A stretch of 64,000 nucleotides of DNA from Corynebacterium kroppenstedtii. Lineage in GTDB: Bacteria; Actinomycetota; Actinomycetes; Mycobacteriales; Mycobacteriaceae. The notes under the pieces were generated by a model that searched no databases, was not told where the DNA came from, and saw nothing but the letters and a program-made list of their open reading frames with translations. Where the stretch lies: assembly GCF_016894245.1 (NCBI RefSeq), contig NZ_CP069792.1, positions 1,240,001-1,304,000 on the forward strand, given 5' to 3'. Made by a program: the position numbers and the translations under genes. Below are positions 10,698 through 19,521 of this stretch, piece after piece (position 1 is the stretch's first letter; every line of letters begins with the position of its first letter).

Positions 10698-12323
10698 TTA
10701 GCGTGTTCCCTCGCTTTCCTCTTGTGCTCTCTTCAGAATATTTTTGGCCATGACCGGGAAAATAACAGCGTGGAATGGATAGACACCCCACCAGTACAAG
10801 CGCCCTAGCAAACCATCGGGCTCGTAAATTGCACGTTGACGATATTGGCTGCGAGGCTTTGTGGTGCCTTCGTTGCAAGGCTCGACTTCTAGTACGAGCC
10901 ACGCCTCCCCGCGGAGCTTCATTTCAGCTTTAAGGCCTAAGCATCTGTTGGGAACAATTTTTTCAACCCTCCACCAGTCCACGCGGTCACCCCGTCGTAA
11001 AGCGACTGGATCGCGACGGCCACCTAGCCCAGGTCCACCGAAAAGTTTGTCTAGGATTCCACGAATTCGCCACAATAAGGGCGCTGAGTACCAGCCGTTA
11101 TCTCCGCCAATGCCTTCAATAACCGGCCAGATTTGTTCGGGTGAGAGGTCTGATTCCACAGACCGGACGTCTTGATAGACATTATTGCCTGCCCACGAGG
11201 GATCCGTCGGAGAGATCTCTGCGGGGAGAGCGTCGCCTGTTGCGGAGTTTTCTGCAGTGCTATCGGTGGTGGCAGAGTGGGGTGGTGTGGTGTGCTGGGC
11301 CTCGTCGGGAACAGTCCAACTAGAATCCCATGACGTTGGCACGCCCCCGTTGAGGTCATGGGTGATGGCTAACCTCACGGCCTCAGTGTATGAGGTCAGG
11401 CCTTCGTCGGGGTCGGGAATGTAATGTGCGATGTTATGTTCGTCGGTAACCGCGTTTTCCGCCATGGATTCTGCCAGAGGCTTGGCGATAGAGGAGGGAA
11501 CAGGGGTGACGAAGCCAATCCACATGCCGGAGAGCCGATCGACGGGAAGCGATAGAGGTGACGGGAGAATTATCCTGCGTAGGCCACGCTCATGCGCGTA
11601 GATTTTCATGAGATCTTTAAAGCGGAGGACATCTCCACTGCCGATGTCAAAGCCTTCATTGACTGTGTCGTCCAAGTCCGACGCCCTGACAAGGTAATAC
11701 AAAGCGTCCCGGATTGCTAAGGGCTCAATACGGTTATTGATCCAATTGGGAGTCACCATGATGGGAAGACGCTCAACTAGATGGCGGATGATTTCGAAAG
11801 ACGCGGAGCCTGATCCGATGAGAGTGGCTGCGCGAAGCGTGAGAGTGGGCACCGGGGATTCATGCAGTATGGTCGCAACGTTATCCCGCGACCGCATATG
11901 CTTTGACAGTTCGTGTGGTTTCTTCCCACGGGGATGGAGGCCAGAGAGATAAATAATTTGTCGAACAGACGCGTCCGAGGCGGCGGACGCGATAGCTGTT
12001 GCAGTTTGTTTTTCTGCTTCCTCAAAGTCTTGATCGCTGCTGCCCATGGAATGTACCAGGTAGAGGACGACGTCAACGTTTTCCATGGCGTGCCGAACAT
12101 CGTCGGGATTCATGAGGTCAGCTTCGACGGGCTCGATATCATCGAACCAGTCGAATCGACGTAGACTGTCTGTGCTCCGTGACGATGCGCGAACAGTGGA
12201 ACCAGCGCGTAGTAGTTCGGGGATGACACGGCCGCCGACGTATCCGGTGGCCCCTGTAACAAGTACTCGCCGCTCAGGGTGCCGTGCGGAGTAATTGGCA
12301 GTGTGGGCTTTTTCGGAGATTAT
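10698..12323 (-). CDS. NAD(P)-binding epimerase-like protein with C-terminal DUF2867, apparent ATA start
   Basis: The frame encodes an N-terminal Rossmann domain (VLVTGATGYVGGRV) of the atypical SDR / NmrA-like kind, then a ~160-residue DUF2867 domain (residues ~360-540). The first ATG in frame is at 12113, after the nucleotide-binding loop, so a start there would destroy the fold. Between the upstream in-frame stop (12335-12333) and 12113 there is no ATG, GTG or TTG. An ATA at 12323-12321 follows a TAGGAT hexamer (12335-12330) by six bases, exactly the geometry of leaderless genes elsewhere in this window. I therefore place the start there and treat it as non-canonical or as a mutated ATG. 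The role is unknown; homologues are often called NAD-dependent epimerase or oxidoreductase. Confidence 0.65.
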   Translation of the reverse strand: MISEKAHTANYSARHPERRVLVTGATGYVGGRVIPELLRAGSTVRASSRSTDSLRRFDWFDDIEPVEADLMNPDDVRHAMENVDVVLYLVHSMGSSDQDFEEAEKQTATAIASAASDASVRQIIYLSGLHPRGKKPHELSKHMRSRDNVATILHESPVPTLTLRAATLIGSGSASFEIIRHLVERLPIMVTPNWINNRIEPLAIRDALYYLVRASDLDDTVNEGFDIGSGDVLRFKDLMKIYAHERGLRRIILPSPLSLPVDRLSGMWIGFVTPVPSSIAKPLAESMAENAVTDEHNIAHYIPDPDEGLTSYTEAVRLAITHDLNGGVPTSWDSSWTVPDEAQHTTPPHSATTDSTAENSATGDALPAEISPTDPSWAGNNVYQDVRSVESDLSPEQIWPVIEGIGGDNGWYSAPLLWRIRGILDKLFGGPGLGGRRDPVALRRGDRVDWWRVEKIVPNRCLGLKAEMKLRGEAWLVLEVEPCNEGTTKPRSQYRQRAIYEPDGLLGRLYWWGVYPFHAVIFPVMAKNILKRAQEESEGTR

Positions 12324-12548
12324 GTAACTATCCTAGGCAACCTAATTATCAGGCGTAGGATTTTGAGCGTTGTTTTTCGGGGAGCATTCGAGGGTTTGGC
12401 TATGTGGAGCGGCCTTTTCACCGTGGAGTGACGTGGCAAAACCTGCGTACCTCCACCCTTGGCAAATGGGCGCGGACTCGGGTGTTCTCGGGCGCGATTG
12501 ACCTTAAGGAACCTGTTCTTCATCAGTGATCAGGCTTACTGTGTAGGC

Positions 12549-13649
12549 ATGACTTCTTCACCTTCTTCCTCGGACAGTGCGCTATCTGACCGGCTGTCGC
12601 CCGTCCCCGTTGTTTTGACCATTGCTGGATCGGATTCGTCCGGTGGTGCAGGGATACAAGCAGACCTAAAGACGATTTATGCCCTCGGCGGCTTTGGCTG
12701 CGTTGCCATTACAGCTGTTACCGCCCAGAACACCCGGGGTGTCGATGGCGCCGAATACATGAGACCTGACTTTGTGGCCCAACAAATCCAATCGGTTGCC
12801 GACGACTATCCGATCGATGCGATCAAGATAGGCATGGTGGGAAGCGCTTCGATTGCCGACGCGATCGCCGGGAAGGTGGAGGCGTTATCGCTTCCGGTAC
12901 CGGTGGTGTGGGATCCCGTTATGGTGGCGTCAAGTGGAAGCTCGTTAGTGGACGGACATTCGGGAGCGACGGATGGTTTCATCAAACTTGCCCGGTGTGC
13001 TGACGCTTTAACGCCCAATGGCCGAGAGCTTGTAGGACTCTGCGATATGGTGGGAGTTGCTGTGCCTGCGACGCTAAGAGAACACCTTGCAGCATCGGTG
13101 GGGGACGCCTCGGCGGAGGATAACCAAACGCCCGCAGCGGAGGGCGGCGCTGGTGACTCCGCTGATCAGTCGTCGTCACTATCATCTGCTATCGCAGAAG
13201 CGGCATCCGCTTTGTCAGCGACGTTGGGAACTGTCATTGTTGTTACGGGTGGTCCCGATAACGGATTCGGTGATAATGGGCCGAAGGTCACCGAGGTCGT
13301 AGCTGAACAGGGCGAAACGGTTTTCCTAAGTCATAATCGCGTGGACACGACTAACACGCATGGCACTGGTTGCACATTCAGCTCGGCTTTAGCCACGTAC
13401 GCTGCCCTGCGAGTCTATGAATCCAATAAGGACGGTGTGGTGGCTTCTGGTAAAGGTAGCGGCACACTGGATTGTGATTGGCGAGGTGCAGTTCAGGATG
13501 CCGCAACATGGACGCGCCGGGCACTGATTGCAGCGGATGACCTTGATCTAGCCATTGGTCTTCATCGAAATAGGGATCTTAGTGGCACGCCACAGCCGGC
13601 CCACGTGAAAGGGAATGCGCCTCTAGATCACTTTTGGGCAATGCGGTAG
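12549..13649 (+). CDS. thiD: Hydroxymethylpyrimidine / phosphomethylpyrimidine kinase
   Basis: ThiD phosphorylates HMP and HMP-P for thiamine synthesis. The ribokinase-like fold is marked by TIAGSDSSGGAGIQADLK near the start, VWDPVMVASSG in the middle, and the catalytic THGTGCTFSSALAT with the anion-hole GTGC. At 366 residues it is ~90 longer than most ThiD proteins; the excess is an Ala/Ser/Asp-rich insertion (~residues 170-220) before the VIVVTGG strand. The ATG at 12549 is chosen since TACTGT (12537-12542) ends six bases before it, which predicts a leaderless transcript. No TPP riboswitch is seen ahead of it, unlike thiC. Confidence 0.93.
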   Translation: MTSSPSSSDSALSDRLSPVPVVLTIAGSDSSGGAGIQADLKTIYALGGFGCVAITAVTAQNTRGVDGAEYMRPDFVAQQIQSVADDYPIDAIKIGMVGSASIADAIAGKVEALSLPVPVVWDPVMVASSGSSLVDGHSGATDGFIKLARCADALTPNGRELVGLCDMVGVAVPATLREHLAASVGDASAEDNQTPAAEGGAGDSADQSSSLSSAIAEAASALSATLGTVIVVTGGPDNGFGDNGPKVTEVVAEQGETVFLSHNRVDTTNTHGTGCTFSSALATYAALRVYESNKDGVVASGKGSGTLDCDWRGAVQDAATWTRRALIAADDLDLAIGLHRNRDLSGTPQPAHVKGNAPLDHFWAMR

Positions 13650-13761
13650 CTGGCCCGCTCAAATGTCGTGGTTGAGGCGTCGTAACAGATTGATCCTGGC
13701 TGATCAATTGTTGCTGAGGCGTCATAGCTGATGGTTGCCGCTGATGGTTGTCTTTAATGGT

Positions 13762-13780
13762 TGCCCAGGAAGACTGGGCA
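13762..13780 (+). terminator. Hairpin after thiD (possible terminator)
   Basis: TGCCCAG (13762-13768) and CTGGGCA (13774-13780) form a perfect 7-bp stem with a 5-base loop. A second perfect 7-bp hairpin, ATTGATC/GATCAAT, is at 13689-13708. Neither has a strong T-run. The spacer between thiD and the convergent DinB-like gene also holds short direct repeats (TGAGGCGTC, GCTGATGGTTG) and no gene. Confidence 0.45.
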
Positions 13781-13900
13781 TCCGCCCGGATCGGCGCGTG
13801 GGAAGGCCGGGCTCCCACGAACGGGAGTGCAGGCGGAGTAATGCGGAGCTTTGAGGTATGTGGGTCGCTGGAGGCAAGAGGGGGATCGGAATCTTTTGCC

Positions 13901-14395
13901 CTAGAGCTCAGGCATTCCAGCGATATATGCTGCCTGCCCGACATGCTGGGCAGCGTCGTCGACAATTGAAATCATACGCACACCGCGAGTCACTGCCGGT
14001 GTCCAGTTCCGGTCAATAACGTCGTCCCAGTCAAGACCCGATTTCGCGTACTCGATGAGGGAAGTCAACGTTTCAGTGACATAAGCAACCAGCAGCTTTT
14101 GGTCATTAACGACGATGGAACGCGCTTCCTCGGAGGAATGACCGTAGCCTAGTGAATCGCCGTGGCTTAGAGCGAAGCGGTCTTTGAACCCTTGCGCTGT
14201 CCACAACTGCTCGGAGCCGTTGAGCTGAGACAATTGCATATCCACCTCGCGGCCAGCATGCCACAGCAGCCATGCGATGGAGTTATCATGGCCACCCGGG
14301 TGGGCGTTAAGTTGCTCTGGGGTGAGGTCCGGTAGGTTGTGAACAGCATCGATGGGGCGGGAGGCAAAATCAACGAAAATCTCTGTAGCGTCCAT
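13901..14395 (-). CDS. DinB-like (four-helix bundle) protein
   Basis: A 164-residue protein of the DinB / DUF664 kind: WLLWHAGREVDMQLSQL carries the first metal-site His and DDAAQHVGQAAYIAGM the last helix with another. Such proteins are often mycothiol-dependent transferases in Actinobacteria, but the exact reaction cannot be assigned. The start is uncertain. ATG at 14395 has GGAGG only one base before it, too close for an ideal site, and an in-frame GTG at 14410 is the alternative. It stands alone between thiD (convergent) and a GNAT gene. Confidence 0.7.
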   Translation of the reverse strand: MDATEIFVDFASRPIDAVHNLPDLTPEQLNAHPGGHDNSIAWLLWHAGREVDMQLSQLNGSEQLWTAQGFKDRFALSHGDSLGYGHSSEEARSIVVNDQKLLVAYVTETLTSLIEYAKSGLDWDDVIDRNWTPAVTRGVRMISIVDDAAQHVGQAAYIAGMPEL

Positions 14396-14647
14396 ACCTC
14401 CGTTGTACACGGGGCGTGGTGTGGCTGCAGGACAGGGCGAAGTGGGGTGGGAGCCGAGTGTGTGCATCGCGCCACTCGTTGCACATACCCCAGCAAACAC
14501 TTGTCGCAAACGCTCGTCTCAAACACTGGTAGCAAAACTGTCTAGTGCGTAAAAGTGCTTAGTGCTACTGAGTGCTGGGAGGGGAGAAACACGCTGACCC
14601 TAGATAGGGCAACACGACGATGCGATTAGCCGTTGTCTAACGGCAAC

Positions 14648-15124
14648 TTAGATTCGCATGCTCATGTGTTTATGCGGTCGTCCGGCTTCTTCGAACTCTT
14701 CACCGTCAACGACAAAGCCGAAGCGTTCATACCACTCAACCAGGTGTGATTGAGCATTGACTTCAACTAACGCGCCTTTGTGAGGATCGATGCCGGCCGC
14801 GCGCTCCTTGCACACCTCCAGTGCCTTTTCCACTAGTTGCGTGGCGATTCCACGGCCACGAGCGTTTTCTGCCACACACACCCGCCCAATGTGCTGTCCT
14901 TCGTCGGGCTTGCCGTAGACACGAGCAGTTCCGATGAGACGTAGCCCGCCGTCGGTCTCGTACGCCAATAAGTGTTGTGTACCAGGGTGAATATCGGTGT
15001 CGTCGATTTCCTTATATGGGCTTTCTTGCTCATGAACAAAGATATCAACGCGCAATTTGTATAGGTCATGAACCTGAGCGACAGTCATATCCATCAGGCG
15101 CTTACCGGTAACGTAGACGCTCAT
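14648..15124 (-). CDS. GNAT acetyltransferase, ElaA-like
   Basis: A 158-residue single-domain GNAT. It has the ElaA-type N-terminus (LYKLRVDIFVHEQESPY), the acetyl-CoA-binding segment RVCVAENARGRGIATQLV with the Q/RxxGxG/A loop, and the late WYERFGFVVDGEEF motif followed by HKHMSM. GGAG lies five bases before the ATG. The acetyl acceptor is unknown. It is monocistronic, between the DinB-like gene and the dehydrogenase gene on the same strand. Confidence 0.85.
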   Translation of the reverse strand: MSVYVTGKRLMDMTVAQVHDLYKLRVDIFVHEQESPYKEIDDTDIHPGTQHLLAYETDGGLRLIGTARVYGKPDEGQHIGRVCVAENARGRGIATQLVEKALEVCKERAAGIDPHKGALVEVNAQSHLVEWYERFGFVVDGEEFEEAGRPHKHMSMRI

Positions 15125-15273
15125 GTCGACTCCTTCGTGTTCATGTCGTGATCATTCACAATGACGTGTCGGATTGGTCATCTGCAGGATGGCTCGATCT
15201 CCGGGGGTGGTAGATCGGCCACCGGGAAGGTGGTAGATCGGCCGCCTACGGGCGCGCTTATTTGGTTGCTCGC

Positions 15274-16236
15274 TCATTTGATCGCTTCAGCGTACACAGC
15301 GCGAATTGAATCAGCCGATTCCTCTAACTTCTCTTGCTCCCACGCGTCGACAATCGGAGGAAGGCGGCGGATCAAACCCTCGGCACCCAGAACCGCGGGG
15401 ACGGACATGGAGATATCGCCCAAACCATATTCGCCATCGAGGCGTGAGCAGACCGGATGGACAGAGCGCTCATTAAGCAGAATGGATTTGGCCAGCACAT
15501 TAGCCGAACGAGCGACCCCCGCGTCGGTCCATCCCTTAGCGAAGAAAACGTCGTAAGCGGAGTCAACAACCCGTTGCTTGATGTCATCACGAGACGGTAA
15601 AGTCTTCCCACTCCAACGCTCAAGCTCAGACCACGACACGCCCTGCACGTTGAGGTTAGAAAGAATCGGAACAGCAGTAGTTCCGTGTTCCCCCATCATG
15701 TAACCAGTGACCGACTTTGGATCAATCCCCAACTCTTGTGCAACGGCCCAGCGCAACCGAGCCGAATCCAGCATTGTGCCAGTTCCCAATACTTTTGACG
15801 CTGGGTAATCAAATTCCGTCGATGCAATATGCACCACAGCATCCAGCGGATTCGTTATGAAAATGATGACCGGTTCCTTGGTCCGTTCGGACACATTTTT
15901 CATGACGTCGCGAGCCGCTTGAGCACCGACCTTCGCGAGAAGAGAACGTGGCGGCACATAATCTGGCCGATCCGGATCCGGGATTATCGACGCGCCCGCT
16001 GCACAAATGATGACGTCAGCGTCGCGGGCGTCATCATACGTGCCTTCATGAATGTACGTATTTGTTGTTCCGGGGACGCCGGTTGATTGAGAGTGGTCAA
16101 GCCCCTCGCCGAGAGCTAACCCATCCTTCGTATCAATAACAGCGATCTCGGAATATAAACCCGACGCCATCGCGAATGTGACCACGGACGACCCCACATG
16201 GCCTAGGCCTACCACCACAAGTTTTGTTGAATGCAT
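15274..16236 (-). CDS. L-lactate / L-2-hydroxyacid dehydrogenase (LDH/MDH superfamily)
   Basis: A 320-residue NAD-dependent enzyme that interconverts a 2-oxoacid and an L-2-hydroxyacid. Visible are the Rossmann motif VVGLGHVGSSV, ITNPLDAVVHIA, GTGTMLDSARLR with the Asp/Arg pair, and the catalytic His in GEHGTTAVP. The sequence looks closer to L-2-hydroxyisocaproate dehydrogenases than to classic LdhA, so I leave the symbol blank. The ATG at 16236 is preferred: TACTGT at 16249-16244 is seven bases upstream, fitting a leaderless start. The 588-base region beyond it to the permease gene holds repeats only. Confidence 0.85.
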   Translation of the reverse strand: MHSTKLVVVGLGHVGSSVVTFAMASGLYSEIAVIDTKDGLALGEGLDHSQSTGVPGTTNTYIHEGTYDDARDADVIICAAGASIIPDPDRPDYVPPRSLLAKVGAQAARDVMKNVSERTKEPVIIFITNPLDAVVHIASTEFDYPASKVLGTGTMLDSARLRWAVAQELGIDPKSVTGYMMGEHGTTAVPILSNLNVQGVSWSELERWSGKTLPSRDDIKQRVVDSAYDVFFAKGWTDAGVARSANVLAKSILLNERSVHPVCSRLDGEYGLGDISMSVPAVLGAEGLIRRLPPIVDAWEQEKLEESADSIRAVYAEAIK

Positions 16237-16492
16237 ACCTATCACAGTAGAGCGTTCCCGTTTAATGGTCACGCTGGCTGCCCGAGGGGTATGTGGGCTG
16301 CGGAACGGTCACGCGGGCGGCCCGATGGTCATGTGGGTGAGTCTTTGTTTAGTCACTTTTCCGGATGCTGTGGCCCCTTGGCATCCTGTGTGCAGGTTTT
16401 CCCGAGTTAATTTGTAGCCGTGCGAAGGAGTGGATTGATTCTCGTGCAGTGATCGTGCGATTTTGCCGGGTAAAACGCCCGTTGTTGCAGTT

Positions 16493-16612
16493 TTGCGGGG
16501 GGACATGTCGCCGCGATAAAAACTGCGGGGGGATATGGCAGATTTTCGGCGATTTTTCTTGCAAATACCCCCGCTTTTCTCGCGGAAACGACGTATGCCC
16601 CCGCAGTTTTAG
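16493..16612. repeat. 120-bp palindromic G6/C6 intergenic repeat, copy 1
   Basis: Two direct boxes (TTGCGGGGGGACATG and ACTGCGGGGGGATAT) are followed by an A/T-rich centre and two inverted boxes (ATACCCCCGCTTTT and TATGCCCCCGCAGTTTT). The outermost arms AAAACTGCGGGGG / CCCCCGCAGTTTT pair perfectly. Copy 2 at 19110-19230 has the same order and most of the same sequence. A degenerate related stretch (TTTTGCCGGG to TTGCAGTTTT) precedes it at ~16459-16494. It lies ~210 bases beyond the end of the amino-acid permease gene. The rest of 16237-16824 shows GGTCACG-type short direct repeats (16267-16340), a C-rich stretch, and no convincing gene. Confidence 0.85.
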
Positions 16613-16824
16613 CTAGGCCCCGTTGTAGCTAGCCCCTTGGCCTCAAGCTGCTTGGCACCACCCTCCCTAAAAATTCACGCTCTCTGGCACCACGCCCCAC
16701 TCCACAAACGCCCAACCACGCCAAACCCCCCATCCCACGTGGCCCCCACTCCATAAGGCCCTAACCACGCCAACCTCGGAGGCGTAATTAGCTCCTTACT
16801 TCCGTGCTTCGCCACATAGGCAAA

Positions 16825-18651
16825 CTATGCTTCTATTGGCGCAAGCACGGTGTCTTTTTCGGAATCCGTCACCGTATCCGCCGAAACCCTTGTCGTTGTT
16901 TCGCCACGGGCTTCGCGCGTAATAGCGTTGGCAAGGAATTCGACTCGCTCGGCCGGGAACGAAAAATGGATCGCCATCCAATAAATTGCCAGTGAGAATA
17001 TAACGATGACGGGCACAGCAGTGTCGAAGCGAAGAACGCCGATTCCGCCGTCGTAGTCTCCTAGGTAAGAAATAACGGCTAGGCCGATGAGCCATGGGAT
17101 GTACCAGAAGCCCGCGCGGAAAGCCATGTTGTAGCGGTTCATTGCCTCGTGATGGCTGAACACCTTGTTGACACCCAGGAGAACTAGTCCCAGACCCATA
17201 GCAATGAATAGTTTGAGGTCAGTGGCCCACCCTGTCCAGTACACCAGAAGGTTCGACGACATGAACCCCAGCAGGGGAAGGAGATGTCCAAACGGTGCTT
17301 TGAAGGTGCGTTGATGGTGGGGTAGTCGGCTGCGCAGCGCTGCCATTGTTAGTGGACCTGAGGCAAAGGATAAGACCGTGGCTGAGGAGATAAACCCGGC
17401 CATTTGTTGCCATGAGGGGAAGGGCAGGAAGAGCACAAGTCCGACGACAAAAGCGACGACCATGGAGAAGACGGGGGTGCCGTGTCGGTTCGTTGTGGCG
17501 AGTTTAGCTGGGGCGTTACCGTTGCGGGCCATGCCGTGTGAGATCCGGGCTGTGGTCGTGACGTAGATCAGTCCGGTGTCTGCAGGTGACACGATGGCGT
17601 CGATATAGAGGAGGACGGCTAACCAGCCCGCCCCTAGCATCGTCGAAATTGCCGCGAGGGGGCCGAATGAGTCGCTGAAGTTGAGATTGGACCAGTGTCC
17701 GCCCATATTAGCGATAACACGATGGGGAAGGACACCAAGAAAAGCTGTCTGAAGTCCAACGTAAATCAAAATGCAAATAAGAACGGATCCGACGACAGCA
17801 AGAGGAACGTTTCGACGCGGATTACTCGTTTCGCCGGCCAATTCGATGCCTTGTCGAAAGCCCAAGAAAGAAAAGACGATTCCGGAAGTTGCAATGGCAG
17901 TGAAAACACCGTGCCAACCGTGGGAGAAAAAGCCCTCACCCGCGGTGAAATTGCCACCGTGAAAACCGAGTGCGACAAAGGAAACAATGACCAGGCTGAT
18001 AATCCCTAGTGTCCACCACACTAATACGTTATTGATACGACTGAACCAACGGATTCCGAAGTAATTGATGACGACGAATACGGCCATGAGCAGTATCGCA
18101 AGCACGATTCCTAGCGGCGTGAGCGTGTGCACAGTCTGCCCGCCGACCACATGCTCATGCGTGAACGGGCCGTATTTCGTGGCGTAAGTGAGCGCGCCCA
18201 TGACTTCGATCGGAGGAAGTGCGAGCGCCGCAATCCAGTTGATCCAGCCGGTCATATATGAAGCGAAACCACCGAATACGACATGCGGGTAGCGCACAAC
18301 CCCTCCCGAAAGGGGAAACATGGTGCCGAGCTCTGCGTAGCACAGGGCAATAAAAAGGATCATGATCCCGCCGAGTGCCCAAGAAATTATTGCCGACGGA
18401 CCTGCCGCTTGAGCAGCCACCATTGATCCAAACAACCATCCGGAACCAATGATGGATCCAACACTAGCGAACAAAAGGCCAATACTGCCGACCCCTCGGT
18501 GCAAGGAATGGCCTGCTTGTGGGTTGGTGGTGCTGTCCGTGGCTGTCCCGGTGTGGGTTAGGTTTCCGCGTGTTCGTGCGGACGTTGCTTTGGCGGTGGT
18601 TCGGCTGCGAACAAATCCCGCCATTTTTGGTGTGACCTCAGGCGATGCCAT
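16825..18651 (-). CDS. APC-family amino-acid permease
   Basis: This 608-residue integral membrane protein has ~12-13 hydrophobic segments. The APC signature region GLLFASVGSIIGSGWLFGS follows a ~55-residue cytoplasmic N-terminus rich in Thr/Ser/Arg. It should be a proton- or cation-coupled importer or exchanger of an amino acid or amine; the substrate is not evident. The start at 18651 has GGGAG six bases upstream, whereas an in-frame ATG at 18675 lacks one. The C-terminal ~45 residues are a charged cytoplasmic tail. The gene stands alone, with one copy of the 120-bp palindromic repeat beyond each end. Confidence 0.88.
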   Translation of the reverse strand: MASPEVTPKMAGFVRSRTTAKATSARTRGNLTHTGTATDSTTNPQAGHSLHRGVGSIGLLFASVGSIIGSGWLFGSMVAAQAAGPSAIISWALGGIMILFIALCYAELGTMFPLSGGVVRYPHVVFGGFASYMTGWINWIAALALPPIEVMGALTYATKYGPFTHEHVVGGQTVHTLTPLGIVLAILLMAVFVVINYFGIRWFSRINNVLVWWTLGIISLVIVSFVALGFHGGNFTAGEGFFSHGWHGVFTAIATSGIVFSFLGFRQGIELAGETSNPRRNVPLAVVGSVLICILIYVGLQTAFLGVLPHRVIANMGGHWSNLNFSDSFGPLAAISTMLGAGWLAVLLYIDAIVSPADTGLIYVTTTARISHGMARNGNAPAKLATTNRHGTPVFSMVVAFVVGLVLFLPFPSWQQMAGFISSATVLSFASGPLTMAALRSRLPHHQRTFKAPFGHLLPLLGFMSSNLLVYWTGWATDLKLFIAMGLGLVLLGVNKVFSHHEAMNRYNMAFRAGFWYIPWLIGLAVISYLGDYDGGIGVLRFDTAVPVIVIFSLAIYWMAIHFSFPAERVEFLANAITREARGETTTRVSADTVTDSEKDTVLAPIEA

Positions 18652-19109
18652 CTCGGTCTCCCTTCGCTTGAACAATTAATTGTTCGTTACGCTAGACCTT
18701 TACGGAATGATTCTTAGTATCGGAAACAATAATTTAATATTTCTTTGCATTTTTGCTGGTGGAGTAGGTGTGAGTAACGAAACGGAAATAAAACACGGGG
18801 ATTATGTGGACCTGTGTGTCGACGAGGAAGTTGTGGGCGAAATATAAGCCCATGGCGGGGTGTCACTAGGTAATTTCGCTTGTTAACCTGGAGTGACGTG
18901 CCCGTTATGTGGCGTAGTGGTGTAGTGGCGTAGTGGCCCTTGCCGCGTCCGAGTTTGTGCAACCTGCCGATGTACACAGGTAGCGGCGTGGTGGGCGTGT
19001 GTGATGTGCCGGGAAAATTTGTCGACGTCGTGTTCCGTGTGATCATGCGTGAGATACAGTTCCTGCCCGGTGTCAGGTTCCCCTAGGTGCTTCGCTTCGT
19101 GTAGCAATC

Positions 19110-19230
19110 TTGCGGGGGGATATGGCTGGTGCGGTAAAACTGCGGGGGGATATTGCAGATTTTTGGCCATTTTCCAGGCATATACCCCCGCTTTTCTCGA
19201 GAAAACCGCATATTCCCCCCGCAGTTTTAG
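19110..19230. repeat. 120-bp palindromic G6/C6 intergenic repeat, copy 2
   Basis: Same architecture as copy 1: TTGCGGGGGGATATGG, ACTGCGGGGGGATATTG, an A/T-rich centre with GCAGATTTT, then CATATACCCCCGCTTTT and ATATTCCCCCCGCAGTTTT. The arms AAAACTGCGGGGGGATAT and ATATTCCCCCCGCAGTTTT (with one extra base) can form an 18-bp stem. It lies in the 870-base spacer (18652-19521) between the divergent permease and TauE-type genes. The spacer otherwise shows a 24-bp tandem repeat and an McbR-like box; open frames crossing the repeat do not look like genes. Confidence 0.85.
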
Positions 19231-19303
19231 TACGTCGAAGGCGTCCGCGATCCGAATTTGAGTCCATCGGCGAAATATGACCGCGGGCGGTTTAAAAATC
19301 GAC

Positions 19304-19351
19304 GGTGAGGTCACGTTCCCACCTAGGGGTGAGGTCATGCTCCCACCCAGG
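19304..19351. repeat. 24-bp tandem repeat, two units
   Basis: Units 19304-19327 and 19328-19351 differ at three of 24 positions and share GGTGAGGTCA and TCCCACC. It lies between the palindromic repeat and the McbR-like box, ~170 bases before the TauE-type gene. A role as an operator is possible but not supported further. Confidence 0.7.
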
Positions 19352-19460
19352 TAGGTCCTTCGGTCCATCCTTCTGTGCGCCCAGGTAAGCAAATCGGGGA
19401 CACCGTGTCGCAGAAATGTTGACGACACTCATGGGGAGGGGTACGTTTGCTGTCAATACA

Positions 19461-19476
19461 AAGACCGCTCAGTCTA
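19461..19476. promoter_or_regulatory. McbR/CysR-type box upstream of the TauE-type gene
   Basis: AAGAC-CGCTCA-GTCTA matches the corynebacterial McbR consensus TAGAC-N6-GTCTA at nine of ten fixed positions and lies 45 bases before the TauE-type start, where a promoter is expected. The gene's neighbours are sulfur assimilation genes, which fits. Confidence 0.6.
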
Positions 19477-19521
19477 CTTTAGGCGAACGGAACTCAGACA
19501 AAGTAGTGCGAAGGCGAACCC

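Noticed and set aside
12325..12350. TTAGGTT and CCTAGG near 12340 as a DtxR box
   Set aside because: The spacing between half-sites is one base short and only about half of the positions match.
18883..19428. Minus-strand frame of 181 codons through repeat copy 2
   Set aside because: It crosses the palindromic repeat and the 24-bp tandem repeat and has no protein-like core.
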